Shown piece by piece: positions 1 through 8,147 of a DNA stretch of 64,000 bases; positions within the stretch are counted from its first letter, which is position 1, and each line of letters opens with the position of its first letter. Position numbers and translations under genes: made by a program. This DNA comes from Tenacibaculum adriaticum (lineage in GTDB: Bacteria; Bacteroidota; Bacteroidia; Flavobacteriales; Flavobacteriaceae). The stretch lies in assembly GCF_008124875.1 (NCBI RefSeq), contig NZ_VNIA01000005.1, positions 1 through 64,000 of the forward strand, in the 5' to 3' direction. The notes below the pieces were generated by a model. It did no database searches. It had not been told where the DNA came from and worked only from the letters and a program-made list of their open reading frames with translations.

Positions 1-34
1 TACTGCCAATGGTGGGAGAGTAGGTCGTCGCCTT
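1..34 (+). rRNA. rrf: 5S ribosomal RNA, 3' end (partial)
   Basis: The first bases match the conserved 3' end of bacterial 5S rRNA, including GGGAGAGTAGGTCGTCGCC, which is the usual flavobacterial ending. Only the last third of the molecule is inside the window; the rest, and presumably the 16S and 23S genes, lie upstream. A rho-independent terminator follows about 13 bases later, as expected at the end of an rRNA operon. Confidence 0.88.
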
Positions 35-46
35 TCTTTATACAGA

Positions 47-78
47 AACCCAATCTTATATAAGATTGGGTTTTTTTT
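47..78 (+). terminator. rRNA operon terminator
   Basis: A 12-bp inverted repeat (AACCCAATCTTA and its complement) with almost no loop is followed by a run of eight T. It sits directly after the 5S rRNA end and closes the ribosomal operon. Confidence 0.85.
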
Positions 79-226
79 GTTTATAATACTTGCTATTAGG
101 TTTTAATAAGAGTGCATTTACTATATAAACAGATTGAACTTTTAAGGCTTAATTTTTTATTGTTTTTAAATGCGTGAAGGGATATAGTGAAAATCCAACA
201 GCGATCAAAGAGCGAAGACTTTCTTA

Positions 227-284
227 TAGCGTTATTACTAAGAATTATAAAGTAATAAATTTATAATTCTTAGTAATAACGCTA
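227..284. repeat. 25-bp perfect inverted repeat with 8-nt loop
   Basis: Positions 227-251 and 260-284 are exact reverse complements (25 of 25), separated by the loop GTAATAAA. The outer ends read TAGCGTTATTACTAAG. It lies between the rRNA terminator and the terminator of the minus-strand gene at 323-1060, in DNA with no gene on either strand. It is longer than a normal terminator stem and very AT-rich. It could be a miniature element remnant or a structured RNA end; nothing in the sequence decides. Confidence 0.8.
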
Positions 285-316
285 AAAAAAATCCGAAGCT
301 TTGAACTCCGGATTTT
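284..316 (-). terminator. Terminator of the 323-1060 gene
   Basis: Inverted repeat AAAATCCG (288-295) with CGGATTTT (309-316). On the minus strand the stem is followed by eight T (plus-strand A run 284-291). It begins 7 bases past the stop codon of the minus-strand gene. Confidence 0.75.
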
Positions 317-322
317 ATAATT

Positions 323-1060
323 TTATCTATTTCTTTTTGAACGCCCTTTTTGCTCTGGTTTTACAATCCTTTTATCTTGGTGTTTTTTGTAATGTTTTAC
401 CATTTTTTTTCCTGGCTTTTTGCGTTTTAATATTTTATTTCTTTTACCAATTTTAGCATTAGGTACAGCTTTGTAATAAAAATAGTTGTTATCTTCTTTA
501 AATTGACGATAGTTATTTCTAAAGTCTCTTTTGTAAAAATATGCATCTTCATATTCGCAAACATCTCCTAGGTTTATATTAATATTTAATCCATTATTGT
601 AATAATAATCATTGTTATATTGTCTACCCGTTTTTACAAAACCTCTAAAATGAGGGTAGCCCCAACGGTCATAATTTATTTTTAGATGACCAACTTTTGA
701 AAGTTGTCCGAATCTATAACTCATAAAAACGTTACCAATGCGTGATACATTACCTCTAACATCATAATTAATAAATACAGCACCAACTTTTCTTACACGA
801 CCACGAAAATCTCTTTCAATTTTAACTCCACTATTTATTCTCATCCCGTTATAATCGTAGTAGCGGTCGTTTCTGGTATGTGTATTAAAATCGAAATTAC
901 CATCTAAATATACAAGAAATTCTACACTTCGCTCCGTAAAAGTTACTGCGTCGTTATAAGGATAGTTAACCCCAATATTGTTATTTGTTGTATTAATGTC
1001 TTTTGCAGATATACTTGTTAAACTTAAAAGTCCAATTAATAAAAATATCCCTTTTTTCAT
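323..1060 (-). CDS. Secreted basic protein with internal FRGxVxKVG repeats, function unknown
   Basis: The 245-residue protein starts with a clear Sec signal peptide (MKKGIFLLIGLLSLTSISA, cut near residue 19). The centre (about residues 75-140) holds repeated units of about 17-20 residues containing lines such as FRGRVRKVGAVFINYD, VRGNVSRIGNVFMSY and FGQLSKVGHLKINYD. The pattern suggests a beta-rich repeat. The last 45 residues are very rich in Lys and Arg. No enzyme motif is visible. Homologues in Flavobacteriaceae are usually left as hypothetical proteins. It is a single gene with its own terminator and no operon partner. The export call is firm; the function is unknown. Confidence 0.7.
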   Translation of the reverse strand: MKKGIFLLIGLLSLTSISAKDINTTNNNIGVNYPYNDAVTFTERSVEFLVYLDGNFDFNTHTRNDRYYDYNGMRINSGVKIERDFRGRVRKVGAVFINYDVRGNVSRIGNVFMSYRFGQLSKVGHLKINYDRWGYPHFRGFVKTGRQYNNDYYYNNGLNININLGDVCEYEDAYFYKRDFRNNYRQFKEDNNYFYYKAVPNAKIGKRNKILKRKKPGKKMVKHYKKHQDKRIVKPEQKGRSKRNR

Positions 1061-1283
1061 AATATTAAATTTTAGGGTTATGCTTACTCTATATGCTTTT
1101 CGGCTACCGCATTTGTGAGTTATTTTTCAAATAGCATGCCATAATTTTTTTTTAATGGTCATTTTAGTTTAAGTGTCAATATATTAGTGTTTTAGTTTTG
1201 TTTTTAAATTTCGTTTATAAACAATTTTAAAGACCAATGTAAAATTATTTATATTTATGCGACTTACAACGAAACTTAATTGA

Positions 1284-1763
1284 ATGATTGAAGCAATAGA
1301 AAAAAACTTACAAAGAGGTATTAAACTTTTAGAAGCTATTTCTGATGAACAATATAGCGATTGTACAATTCCTCCTTATTATTCAAGTATAGGTAATAAT
1401 ATGCGTCATATACTCGATATTTTTTCTTGTATATTTAATGGTTTAGATAATGAATGTGTTGATTTTTCTGACAGAAACAGATGTGAATCTGCACAACAAG
1501 AAACTGCTGTTGGAATCACTTATTTTAATGAGATTATAGAAAAACTATATAGGTTAAAATCAGAAGATTTTAATAAAATTATAGAAGTTACAGATGATTT
1601 AGGTGCAGGGAAAATGACTGCTAATTATACTTTAGGTAGTGCTTTAATACAGGCGCATAGCCATGCAATACATCATTTTGCAAGTATTGGTTTTATTATT
1701 CATCAATTAGGGATAGAATTACCAGATGCTGATTTTGGATATAACCCAACCACACCTAGGTAA
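1284..1763 (+). CDS. DinB-like four-helix metal-binding protein
   Basis: A 159-residue protein with the pattern of the DinB/YfiT superfamily: a first His in GNNMRHILDI (about residue 42) and a C-terminal pair in HSHAIHHFASIGF (about residues 125-131). These three His would bind one metal ion in a four-helix bundle. Family members include thiol-dependent S-transferases and many stress-linked proteins with no known substrate. It is transcribed alone and converges on the surface-protein genes with only 8 bases between stop codons. The fold assignment is reasonably sure; the reaction is not known. Confidence 0.72.
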   Translation: MIEAIEKNLQRGIKLLEAISDEQYSDCTIPPYYSSIGNNMRHILDIFSCIFNGLDNECVDFSDRNRCESAQQETAVGITYFNEIIEKLYRLKSEDFNKIIEVTDDLGAGKMTANYTLGSALIQAHSHAIHHFASIGFIIHQLGIELPDADFGYNPTTPR

Positions 1764-1771
1764 AACAGGAG

Positions 1772-2947
1772 CTATCGGTTGATGTATATCCAACCTCTTT
1801 TTTCTTTAGTTAAGTTAATATCTCCAAATTTTAAAATGTAAAAGTAGGTACCAACAGGTAATTTATTTTTTGATAATATAGTTGTTTTTGCAGTTGACAC
1901 CCCTTCCCAATCATTTTTATAATTGTTAATTTCAAAAACAATTTCCCCCCATCTATTAAATATGAGGAGTTTATTTTCTTTAAATAGTTCCAAACCTTCA
2001 AATACTAAAGCATCATTAAGATTGTCACTATTCGGAGAAATTATAAAGTTATCGTTAGATACATCTCCATTATTAAATTCAGATCCAATGGTTATTACAA
2101 TATAATCATCAGGTATAAATGTATTAGATGTTATTCGACCTTCATTTAAATTTCCTTCAATATCAGTTCTTCCTAAATCTACCCATTCGTTTTGTGTTTC
2201 ACTCCACCCCACAACTCTTAAAAGGTTAGTATTCTGTGTTATTGCAGGTATATTACTTTGGGTATCCCAAGTTAAGGTAACAACAGTTTCTGTATTACCA
2301 TCTAAATCCCAAAATTCATAATTGCTAATGTTTTCTATAAAAAGTTGCTTTTCGGAGGTTGTAAAATTTGTTGAAAATATTGTTGGTGTATTCGGATCTT
2401 CAAAAAAATAAGCGCCTTTAAAAAAGGTGTTTTGACTTTGAAAAGGAGTAATCATAGGGCGAAATCTATCATCATCTCCAATAGGAAAAACAAATTCATC
2501 CTCTCCAGTTATAGATGCATAACCATCAGTATGATTGTTATCGTCTTCACCTATATAAACATTATAATTTATAAAATCTAAAGAAATGTTAGTGTTGTTT
2601 CTAGGGGTAATTACTTTACCGTTTACAAATTCTAATTCATTTGTAACTCCCAAAGATGTATTTAACTGAAGATTGTTAATAGCATCAATCTCAACATTAT
2701 AAAAAACAGCCTTGTTTGTACCAGATACCGTTCTAACTTCATTATCACTATAAAAACCGGTGTATCCCAAGTTATTAGTATCAAAAACACCGTCGTTTAT
2801 AAAATTGGTATGAAAACCTATTTCGGCGTTATTATGCATTTGGATATTGCCAAAATTTTTAAAAGCTGTTTGACCTAAACAAATAACAATACTGCTCATA
2901 AAAGTGAGTGTAAAAAGAGAAATTTTATATTTACTATCTTTTAACAT
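1772..2947 (-). CDS. Secreted surface protein with type IX secretion type B sorting domain
   Basis: The 391-residue protein has an N-terminal signal/transmembrane segment (SLFTLTFMSSIVICLGQ). Residues about 300-391 form the gliding-motility-type C-terminal domain (type B T9SS signal): SPNSDNLNDALVFEGLELF, LLIFNRWGEIVFE, DWEG and the final LPVGTYFYILKFGD. The substrate would cross the outer membrane through the type IX system and be released or anchored. The middle is beta-rich with no enzyme motif. It is the last gene of a five-gene minus-strand run; 8 bases separate it from the previous gene. No PorP/SprF partner is in the window. The C-terminal domain call is strong. Confidence 0.85.
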   Translation of the reverse strand: MLKDSKYKISLFTLTFMSSIVICLGQTAFKNFGNIQMHNNAEIGFHTNFINDGVFDTNNLGYTGFYSDNEVRTVSGTNKAVFYNVEIDAINNLQLNTSLGVTNELEFVNGKVITPRNNTNISLDFINYNVYIGEDDNNHTDGYASITGEDEFVFPIGDDDRFRPMITPFQSQNTFFKGAYFFEDPNTPTIFSTNFTTSEKQLFIENISNYEFWDLDGNTETVVTLTWDTQSNIPAITQNTNLLRVVGWSETQNEWVDLGRTDIEGNLNEGRITSNTFIPDDYIVITIGSEFNNGDVSNDNFIISPNSDNLNDALVFEGLELFKENKLLIFNRWGEIVFEINNYKNDWEGVSTAKTTILSKNKLPVGTYFYILKFGDINLTKEKRGWIYINR

Positions 2948-2955
2948 TTTAGGTA

Positions 2956-3813
2956 CTAAATTTTATTTGTTACTCTAAAAGTTATTCTCCTATTGGTTAT
3001 TACTTTTTTAGTACTAAAAGCAGTAATATTAACTGTTGTTGAATTTGTATGCTTTGTTCCAGAGGCATTTGTTATAACTACCTTATAAATATATGTTCCT
3101 GCTATGGTAGGGACATCTGTTGGGTTTTCATCTGTAGAAGAAAATCCAGAGCCAGTAGGAGGAGTAACTGTCCAGTTATATGTAATAGGATTATCAGATA
3201 GTTGTGGTCCAGATGGATTCGCAAAGAGCGTAACCGTTTGACCAAGGTTAATTTGAGTATTTGAACTAGGATCAACTCTTAAATCTATACCATTTATTTC
3301 ACTAAAAGAATAAAGTGTACCAGAACCACCTCCATTACACGTAGCATAATTAGCACTACCTATTATTAATTTTCGGTTAGCATTACAGCCGCTAGAAGTT
3401 AATCCTGGACTGCCAGTGTTAATTGTCAGATTAGAACCTAGGGGTAATGTTAAAGTTGAATTTGCAGACCAAAAAATAGTACCATTGGTAGTAATTATTA
3501 CATTAGGTGTGTTCAAAGTTTGATCACTATCTACTTCTAAAATTCCTTCGATAGTTAGTGAGTTTAAAATATTTGGTGTAATAATAGACGTATCAATTAC
3601 TATTGTATGTCCGTTTAAAATCGTAACATCATTTGTAGTGCCATTGCCAGGATAATACAATGCAGGTATCCAGAAGCTACCATCATACATTTGCCAGTTT
3701 CCAACTACACTCCAATCCGCCGAAGCGATGGTTCTAAAATCATTAAGACTTTGAGAAGATATTTCGCAAATGGTTACTAAAATTAGTAATAAAGATAAAA
3801 AAGTTGCTTTCAT
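2956..3813 (-). CDS. Secreted protein with C-terminal Ig/PKD-like domain
   Basis: A 285-residue protein with a signal peptide (MKATFLSLLLILVTICEISSQ). The N-terminal half has the beta-helix-like text seen in many flavobacterial cell-surface proteins (NSLTIEGILEVDSDQTL, WSANSTLTLPLGSNLTI). Residues about 185-265 resemble a PKD/Ig-like fold (QTVTLFANPSGPQLSD, ITYNWTVTPPTGSGF, AGTYIYKVVITNASG). It ends with a short basic tail and has no recognisable T9SS sorting domain of its own. It is fourth in the surface-protein run. A role as structural adhesin or scaffold is inferred from domain type and context only. Confidence 0.72.
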   Translation of the reverse strand: MKATFLSLLLILVTICEISSQSLNDFRTIASADWSVVGNWQMYDGSFWIPALYYPGNGTTNDVTILNGHTIVIDTSIITPNILNSLTIEGILEVDSDQTLNTPNVIITTNGTIFWSANSTLTLPLGSNLTINTGSPGLTSSGCNANRKLIIGSANYATCNGGGSGTLYSFSEINGIDLRVDPSSNTQINLGQTVTLFANPSGPQLSDNPITYNWTVTPPTGSGFSSTDENPTDVPTIAGTYIYKVVITNASGTKHTNSTTVNITAFSTKKVITNRRITFRVTNKI

Positions 3814-3830
3814 ATTCTTTTGCGCATATT

Positions 3831-5015
3831 TTATTTAACTACAAATACAACATTAATTATTGTATTATCGTTAAGCGGGACAAAAATCACATCGTAAGTC
3901 ATAACACCATTAGCATCTATACTAACATTACTAAAAATAGTTGGATCGTAATATGTTACATAGTAGTATAAATCAGTTCTAGCATAGGTAGGAATAGCAG
4001 AAGGAGCTCCAGCACTAGCAACAGAAGGTGTGTTAAATTGATTAAAATACTCAGCATACAAATCTTTAGTTTCATCTCCAGGAGGAGTTAAAAGAACAGA
4101 TATAGCACTGATATCTATAGCAATGGATGGAGGGTAAAATATCCTAGCTGCTTTTATTGGACTAAATTCGACCCAAGTAGATCCATCATATATTTTGGTT
4201 GAAGTATGATTAGTATCAGAAGTATCGAACCAAACATCACCTTCTACAGGAGCAGCCGGAGCTGTAATAGACGTTGTAACAGTATTACTACTTCCGGAAG
4301 AACTATCTATCCAATCTGTACCTGTAGCTGTAGACGAAAGAACTTGTCCCGCTGTACCAGTTTCATTATTACTATCACTATAACTTCCTGTAACACTTAA
4401 GTTTTGGCCAATAGATAAACTTTGACCAATACTTACGTTTTGAGTGTTATCTATACTTAAAGCGTTAACACCTCCTGTAGAAAAACCTAATTGATTTGTA
4501 CCTATTAGATACATTCCAGTATCAGAATCATTCGAAAACCTGTATGAAGGTTGACCAAAAGTACCGTCGGCATTATTTATAGCTGTTCCTCTAATTGCTC
4601 CTTGTACCGTTAATTTATTACTACCAGTAAGCGGTGTACCTAAACTTAGTCTGTTTAAGCTATTATCCCAAAAAAGCTGATTATTATTTTCAGTAGGCGT
4701 ACCATCTGTATTTGCAAAAAAAATAGAACCAGGAGTACCCGTATGCGAACCTGATGAGGATAAATTTAACCAAGTACTGCCATCCCAAATTTTAATAGTA
4801 TTGGTAGAGGTGTCAGACCATATATCATTTTCAAGAGGTGAAGCTGGTGCTGTGGTTGAAGTTATAACAGTATTATTTCTAATGGAAGCTATGGTTCCTT
4901 TATTATCAATTACCCTAACTTCTTGTGCGTTTATTTTTAATGTTAAAAATAACGCACAAGCTATAAGTATTAATATATTTATTATTTTATTAAGGTTATG
5001 ATTACGCATGTACAA
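3831..5015 (-). CDS. Secreted protein with tail-fibre-like repeated modules
   Basis: The 394-residue protein has a signal peptide after a short basic N-terminus (cut after LKINAQ). It carries the module TAPxxPxExDxWxDTS followed by KIWDGSTW twice (about residues 55-83 and 252-282). Between them is a region of the kind seen in phage tail-fibre and receptor-binding proteins: KLTVQGAIRGTAINN, YRFSNDSDTGMYLIG, LGFSTGGVNALSID. The N-terminus RVIDNKGT is shared with the next gene upstream, so the genes probably arose by duplication. The C-terminal 95 residues are unique. It is likely exposed on the cell surface. Confidence 0.72.
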   Translation of the reverse strand: MYMRNHNLNKIINILILIACALFLTLKINAQEVRVIDNKGTIASIRNNTVITSTTAPASPLENDIWSDTSTNTIKIWDGSTWLNLSSSGSHTGTPGSIFFANTDGTPTENNNQLFWDNSLNRLSLGTPLTGSNKLTVQGAIRGTAINNADGTFGQPSYRFSNDSDTGMYLIGTNQLGFSTGGVNALSIDNTQNVSIGQSLSIGQNLSVTGSYSDSNNETGTAGQVLSSTATGTDWIDSSSGSSNTVTTSITAPAAPVEGDVWFDTSDTNHTSTKIYDGSTWVEFSPIKAARIFYPPSIAIDISAISVLLTPPGDETKDLYAEYFNQFNTPSVASAGAPSAIPTYARTDLYYYVTYYDPTIFSNVSIDANGVMTYDVIFVPLNDNTIINVVFVVK

Positions 5016-5031
5016 TTAAAAACTTAGTTGA

Positions 5032-5771
5032 TTATTTTACGTATTGTACTTCAATTATATCACCTGTATATAATGTCCAATCGTTAGGGTCTGTAGCATT
5101 AGGAACAAGAGTAACAACAGATCCGGCAACAGTATAATCTACATTTGCAATTAATTTAGCACCATTTCTATACACCCATACTTTACTATAGTCAGGTAAA
5201 GGAATTTGAGCGCCACCTAAAGCAGGTGTACCTGCAGTAACATCAAAAGCTAATTCTCCAGCAGTTGGTGCAGCACCAGCAACGGCAGCTGTAAATACTG
5301 TTTGGCCACTTTCAATTAAGTCAGTTACTAGTATTTTTCTAACAGCTCCTGTCGCTTCGTCTCTAACTAGAATATATAACCACTAGTATCTAGAGTTGCT
5401 GTAGTAGCGGCAGCACCTGCTTCTAAAACAACATCATTAACATTAAAGTTACCACCATTAATAGTAAGAGCTTCTGTAGCTCCAGTAGTAATAGTAGTAT
5501 TAGATGTAAGTGTGCCTCCTAATTGCCAAGTTGTAATGACACCTCCATCTGGAGCAGTATCAGTAAAAGAGGTAAGTCCATTTTCAACCTGTAAGTACTT
5601 TTTAGTACCTTTATTATCTATAACTCTAACAGAAGTGGCAGTACTACCTAATGTAGCGTTTGCTTTTTTACCAATGTTTCCTGTTGTTGTTTGCGCATTA
5701 ACAGCTCCTGCTGCCATCATTACTATTGCAAATACTGCAAATTTTAGTTTTTTTGTAACTTCTGTTTTCAT
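5032..5771 (-). pseudogene. Surface protein gene split by a 2-nt frameshift
   Basis: The first frame (5367-5771, 134 residues) starts with a signal peptide ending MMAAGAVNAQ, has SVRVIDNKGT shared with the downstream gene, and stops right after DTSGYIF. From about 5366 down to 5032 another frame stays open with sensible sequence (LVRDEATGAVRKILVTDLIE, then WVYRNGAKLIANVDYTV and GDIIEVQYVK at the end). That tail resembles the C-terminus of the neighbouring 5807-6736 protein (INVYRNGVRIDF, GDQIKIVQFY), so it belongs to the gene. Removing two bases in TATATA at 5373-5378 would join the frames as GYILVRDEA. It could be a true mutation, a phase-variable site or a sequencing error. Confidence 0.75.
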
Positions 5772-5806
5772 AATTGATAATTTATTTATTTTTCTTTTTT
5801 AGATTA

Positions 5807-6736
5807 TTAATAAAATTGAACTATTTTTATTTGATCCCCTTGATAGCAAACCGCTTCTGGTTCTACTTCAATGGTGGTATTGTTTATTATTGTAAAATCT
5901 ATACGTACTCCGTTTCTATATACATTGATTTTATCTGTAGAAAATAATGTTAAACCATTAAACACTAATTGTCCGTTATTGGCTATAATTTCAGTTACAT
6001 CCTCTCTAAAAAGATTGGTAGAATTAATTTTTCTTAATTCTCCTGTTGTTTGGTTTACTGTTACAATATCGTCTTCGATAACATCTCCATCTTCTAAGCC
6101 AGTTATTGCCAACGTATTTATGGCGCTAGTTTCTAAAATAGTAGGTTTAATTAATGTGCCACCTAATTGAATCGTATTATTTGTGGCTATAGAAATTCCA
6201 TTATCTGTACTAAAATTAAAGTTAGAATTTACCCAGGTTGTACCGTTATAAGCATAAATTTCTCCAGTAGTTTGGTCAACATAAACTTCTCCTGCAATTG
6301 GGTATTGAGCATTACTTGAAGTAGGAGAGCCATTACCTCTTCTAGGATTTGAGTCTGTTGGAATCCACGCACTACCATTCCAAATACTAACTACGTTATT
6401 AGCAGTGTCGTTAATCCAAAAATCACCCATATCATTGTTGGTAGGAGCAGTAGAAGAAGTAGTAACATTAGTTTCAATATTACATAGGCTGACCCAAGAA
6501 GAACCATTGTACATAAAAATACAATTTACACTAGTATTGTAAACCATAGCTCCTGTAAGAGGCTGAATGTTATTCATTTCTGAATTAGACATTCTACTTA
6601 TCACTAATACTTTATCAGAACTTTCTAGTTCTAGAATAGAAGTAGCATTTATTTGAGAAGGATTATTTCCAATTTTAACTTGAGAGTATACTGCCATACT
6701 CGTCAAAATAAACAAGATAATAATTATTCTTTTCAT
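5807..6736 (-). CDS. Secreted surface protein, first gene of the array
   Basis: 309 residues with a signal peptide (MKRIIIILFILTSMAVYSQ). The N-terminal block (ILELESSDKVLVISRMSNSE, GAMVYNTSVNCIFMYNGSSW) is a common flavobacterial surface module. It is followed by the TAPTNNDMGDFWINDT / SIWNGSAW module also found at 3831-5015 and a third variant, VYVDQTTGEIYAYNGTTW. The C-terminus (KINVYRNGVRIDF to GDQIKIVQFY) matches the tail of the next, frameshifted gene. The five genes from here to 1772 read as one operon of related exported proteins. Confidence 0.74.
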   Translation of the reverse strand: MKRIIIILFILTSMAVYSQVKIGNNPSQINATSILELESSDKVLVISRMSNSEMNNIQPLTGAMVYNTSVNCIFMYNGSSWVSLCNIETNVTTSSTAPTNNDMGDFWINDTANNVVSIWNGSAWIPTDSNPRRGNGSPTSSNAQYPIAGEVYVDQTTGEIYAYNGTTWVNSNFNFSTDNGISIATNNTIQLGGTLIKPTILETSAINTLAITGLEDGDVIEDDIVTVNQTTGELRKINSTNLFREDVTEIIANNGQLVFNGLTLFSTDKINVYRNGVRIDFTIINNTTIEVEPEAVCYQGDQIKIVQFY

Positions 6737-6772
6737 AGTTAATTGGTCAAATTTCGGGGCCTGCTAATATAG

Positions 6773-6790
6773 TAATATTTTAAAATATTA
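6773..6790. promoter_or_regulatory. 18-bp perfect palindrome upstream of the surface-protein operon
   Basis: TAATATTTTAAAATATTA is its own reverse complement and lies 37-54 bases before the start of the first surface-protein gene. It may be an operator or a simple AT-rich palindrome; no clear -7/-33 pair was found beside it. Confidence 0.35.
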
Positions 6791-6857
6791 ACATATTTTT
6801 ATGATTATATATTTTTTAGACACAAAAAATATATATGGGTCACAAAAAAATAGTTTT

Positions 6858-7907
6858 TTATTGTAGTTTTTTTATAGTTGAAATATAATCTCTTAACTGA
6901 AGAATTTCATCAATAAATTTTCGAGGGCTTTTATATGGAATATTAAATTCTTTGTGATTTGTTATTGCAATTTTGAATAATGATTTCCAATGGCTTCTAA
7001 TAGCTTTTAGAGCTTTAAAATAAGTATAATTTTGGCTGTCGTAAATATGTGTAGGTTCAGAAATAATTCCGTTTATCTCTAAAACTTTGAAGTCAAATCC
7101 GTTTTCAAGTTCCTCAAATTTATTGTATTTAATGTCAACTCGTCCGTAATACCAACCGTCAATGGATTTACTTAGTTCATCAAATGTTTTTTTTAGTTGT
7201 TTAGAAATTAAATGATTTCCATTGATAAACTGAGTTCCTTTAGAATGATTGCCTATAGCGGTAAGTTTTATGGTTTCTTTTTCCTTCGGAACGCTATGTA
7301 TTATTTCTTGATGAATTTTTTCGAATAAATCGATATAAAGTTTCGCTCTATTATCAGATAAAATAAGTTCTTCTAGCGTAGAAGTTCCATCGCCTTCAAC
7401 AGATAAAAAATGTTTTAAGGTTAGTGAACTTATATTACCCTTTTTTGAATTCGGATTTCGATGATAAAACACACCGCATTCGTTTTCGTAATCCAAAAAT
7501 TCTTGAATAATTATTTTTATAGGATAATTATCTAAATAGTATTTTAATTCTTTTTTAGAATTTATCTTTTTAACCAACAAACCTCTAAAACCAATATCTG
7601 GTTTTGCAATGATAGGAAAAGTTATTTTATTTTTTTCTAATTGAAGTAAAACTGAAGTGAAATCTGTATTTGGTAGAATTAAAATTGATTTAGGTCTGTA
7701 CTTTTCTGGAACTAATAGAATGGTTTTATACTTACTTTCAGTACCATTTCCTGAGCTTTTCATACCAGGATTTGTTGCTGTAAAAAATGTTATGTTTTTT
7801 GCTCTAATAGCTAAATAAAAAGCATAAGGGAGGTTAGGGACATAAAACATAGATGAAGGCCAATGCTCCCAATTCAGAATTTTTTCTATGGATGAACTTC
7901 TACGCAA
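6858..7907 (-). CDS. ATP-grasp family enzyme (D-Ala-D-Ala ligase-like)
   Basis: The 349-residue protein has an ATP-grasp layout: ITFPIIAKPDIGFRGLLVKK (about residues 94-113, phosphate-binding Lys), IIIQEFLDYENECGVFYHR (adenine-side region), and DIKYNKFEELENGFDFKVLEINGI (metal-binding Asp/Glu/Asn). It should join a carboxylate to an amine or thiol using ATP; the substrate is unknown. The start is TTG: no ATG lies upstream in frame, and the conserved-looking start NWEHWPSSMFYVPNLPYAF needs it. The TTG is one base after the TAG of the upstream gene, which points to translational coupling. Confidence 0.75.
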   Translation of the reverse strand: MRRSSSIEKILNWEHWPSSMFYVPNLPYAFYLAIRAKNITFFTATNPGMKSSGNGTESKYKTILLVPEKYRPKSILILPNTDFTSVLLQLEKNKITFPIIAKPDIGFRGLLVKKINSKKELKYYLDNYPIKIIIQEFLDYENECGVFYHRNPNSKKGNISSLTLKHFLSVEGDGTSTLEELILSDNRAKLYIDLFEKIHQEIIHSVPKEKETIKLTAIGNHSKGTQFINGNHLISKQLKKTFDELSKSIDGWYYGRVDIKYNKFEELENGFDFKVLEINGIISEPTHIYDSQNYTYFKALKAIRSHWKSLFKIAITNHKEFNIPYKSPRKFIDEILQLRDYISTIKKLQ

Positions 7908-7908
7908 G

Positions 7909-8145
7909 CTATTTTCTAAATAATACGTCTAAAAAAGATTGAAAGGTTTTAAATCCGAAGTAAACAGTGAATAAAATCATACAAATTCCGATTACTAATA
8001 AAGCGTATGCAATTAACACTCCTGGATTTTCAGTATAAATTTTTAGTGCTTTAAAAGCAACATTTAAAACGATAGGAGATATAATTAGTAAGCCTAATAA
8101 TATTAATAATCTTTTTAAAGGTTTTTCATACGGACTTCCTTCCAT
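7909..8145 (-). CDS. Small two-helix membrane protein (DUF6095-like)
   Basis: 78 residues with two hydrophobic segments (about residues 12-34 and 43-65: LLILLGLLIISPIVLNVAF and VLIAYALLVIGICMILF). It resembles the small DUF6095 proteins often found beside murQ in Flavobacteriaceae. It sits 2 bases after murQ and 1 base before the ATP-grasp gene, so the three are one operon. No catalytic residue is apparent. Confidence 0.65.
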   Translation of the reverse strand: MEGSPYEKPLKRLLILLGLLIISPIVLNVAFKALKIYTENPGVLIAYALLVIGICMILFTVYFGFKTFQSFLDVLFRK

Positions 8146-8147
8146 AA

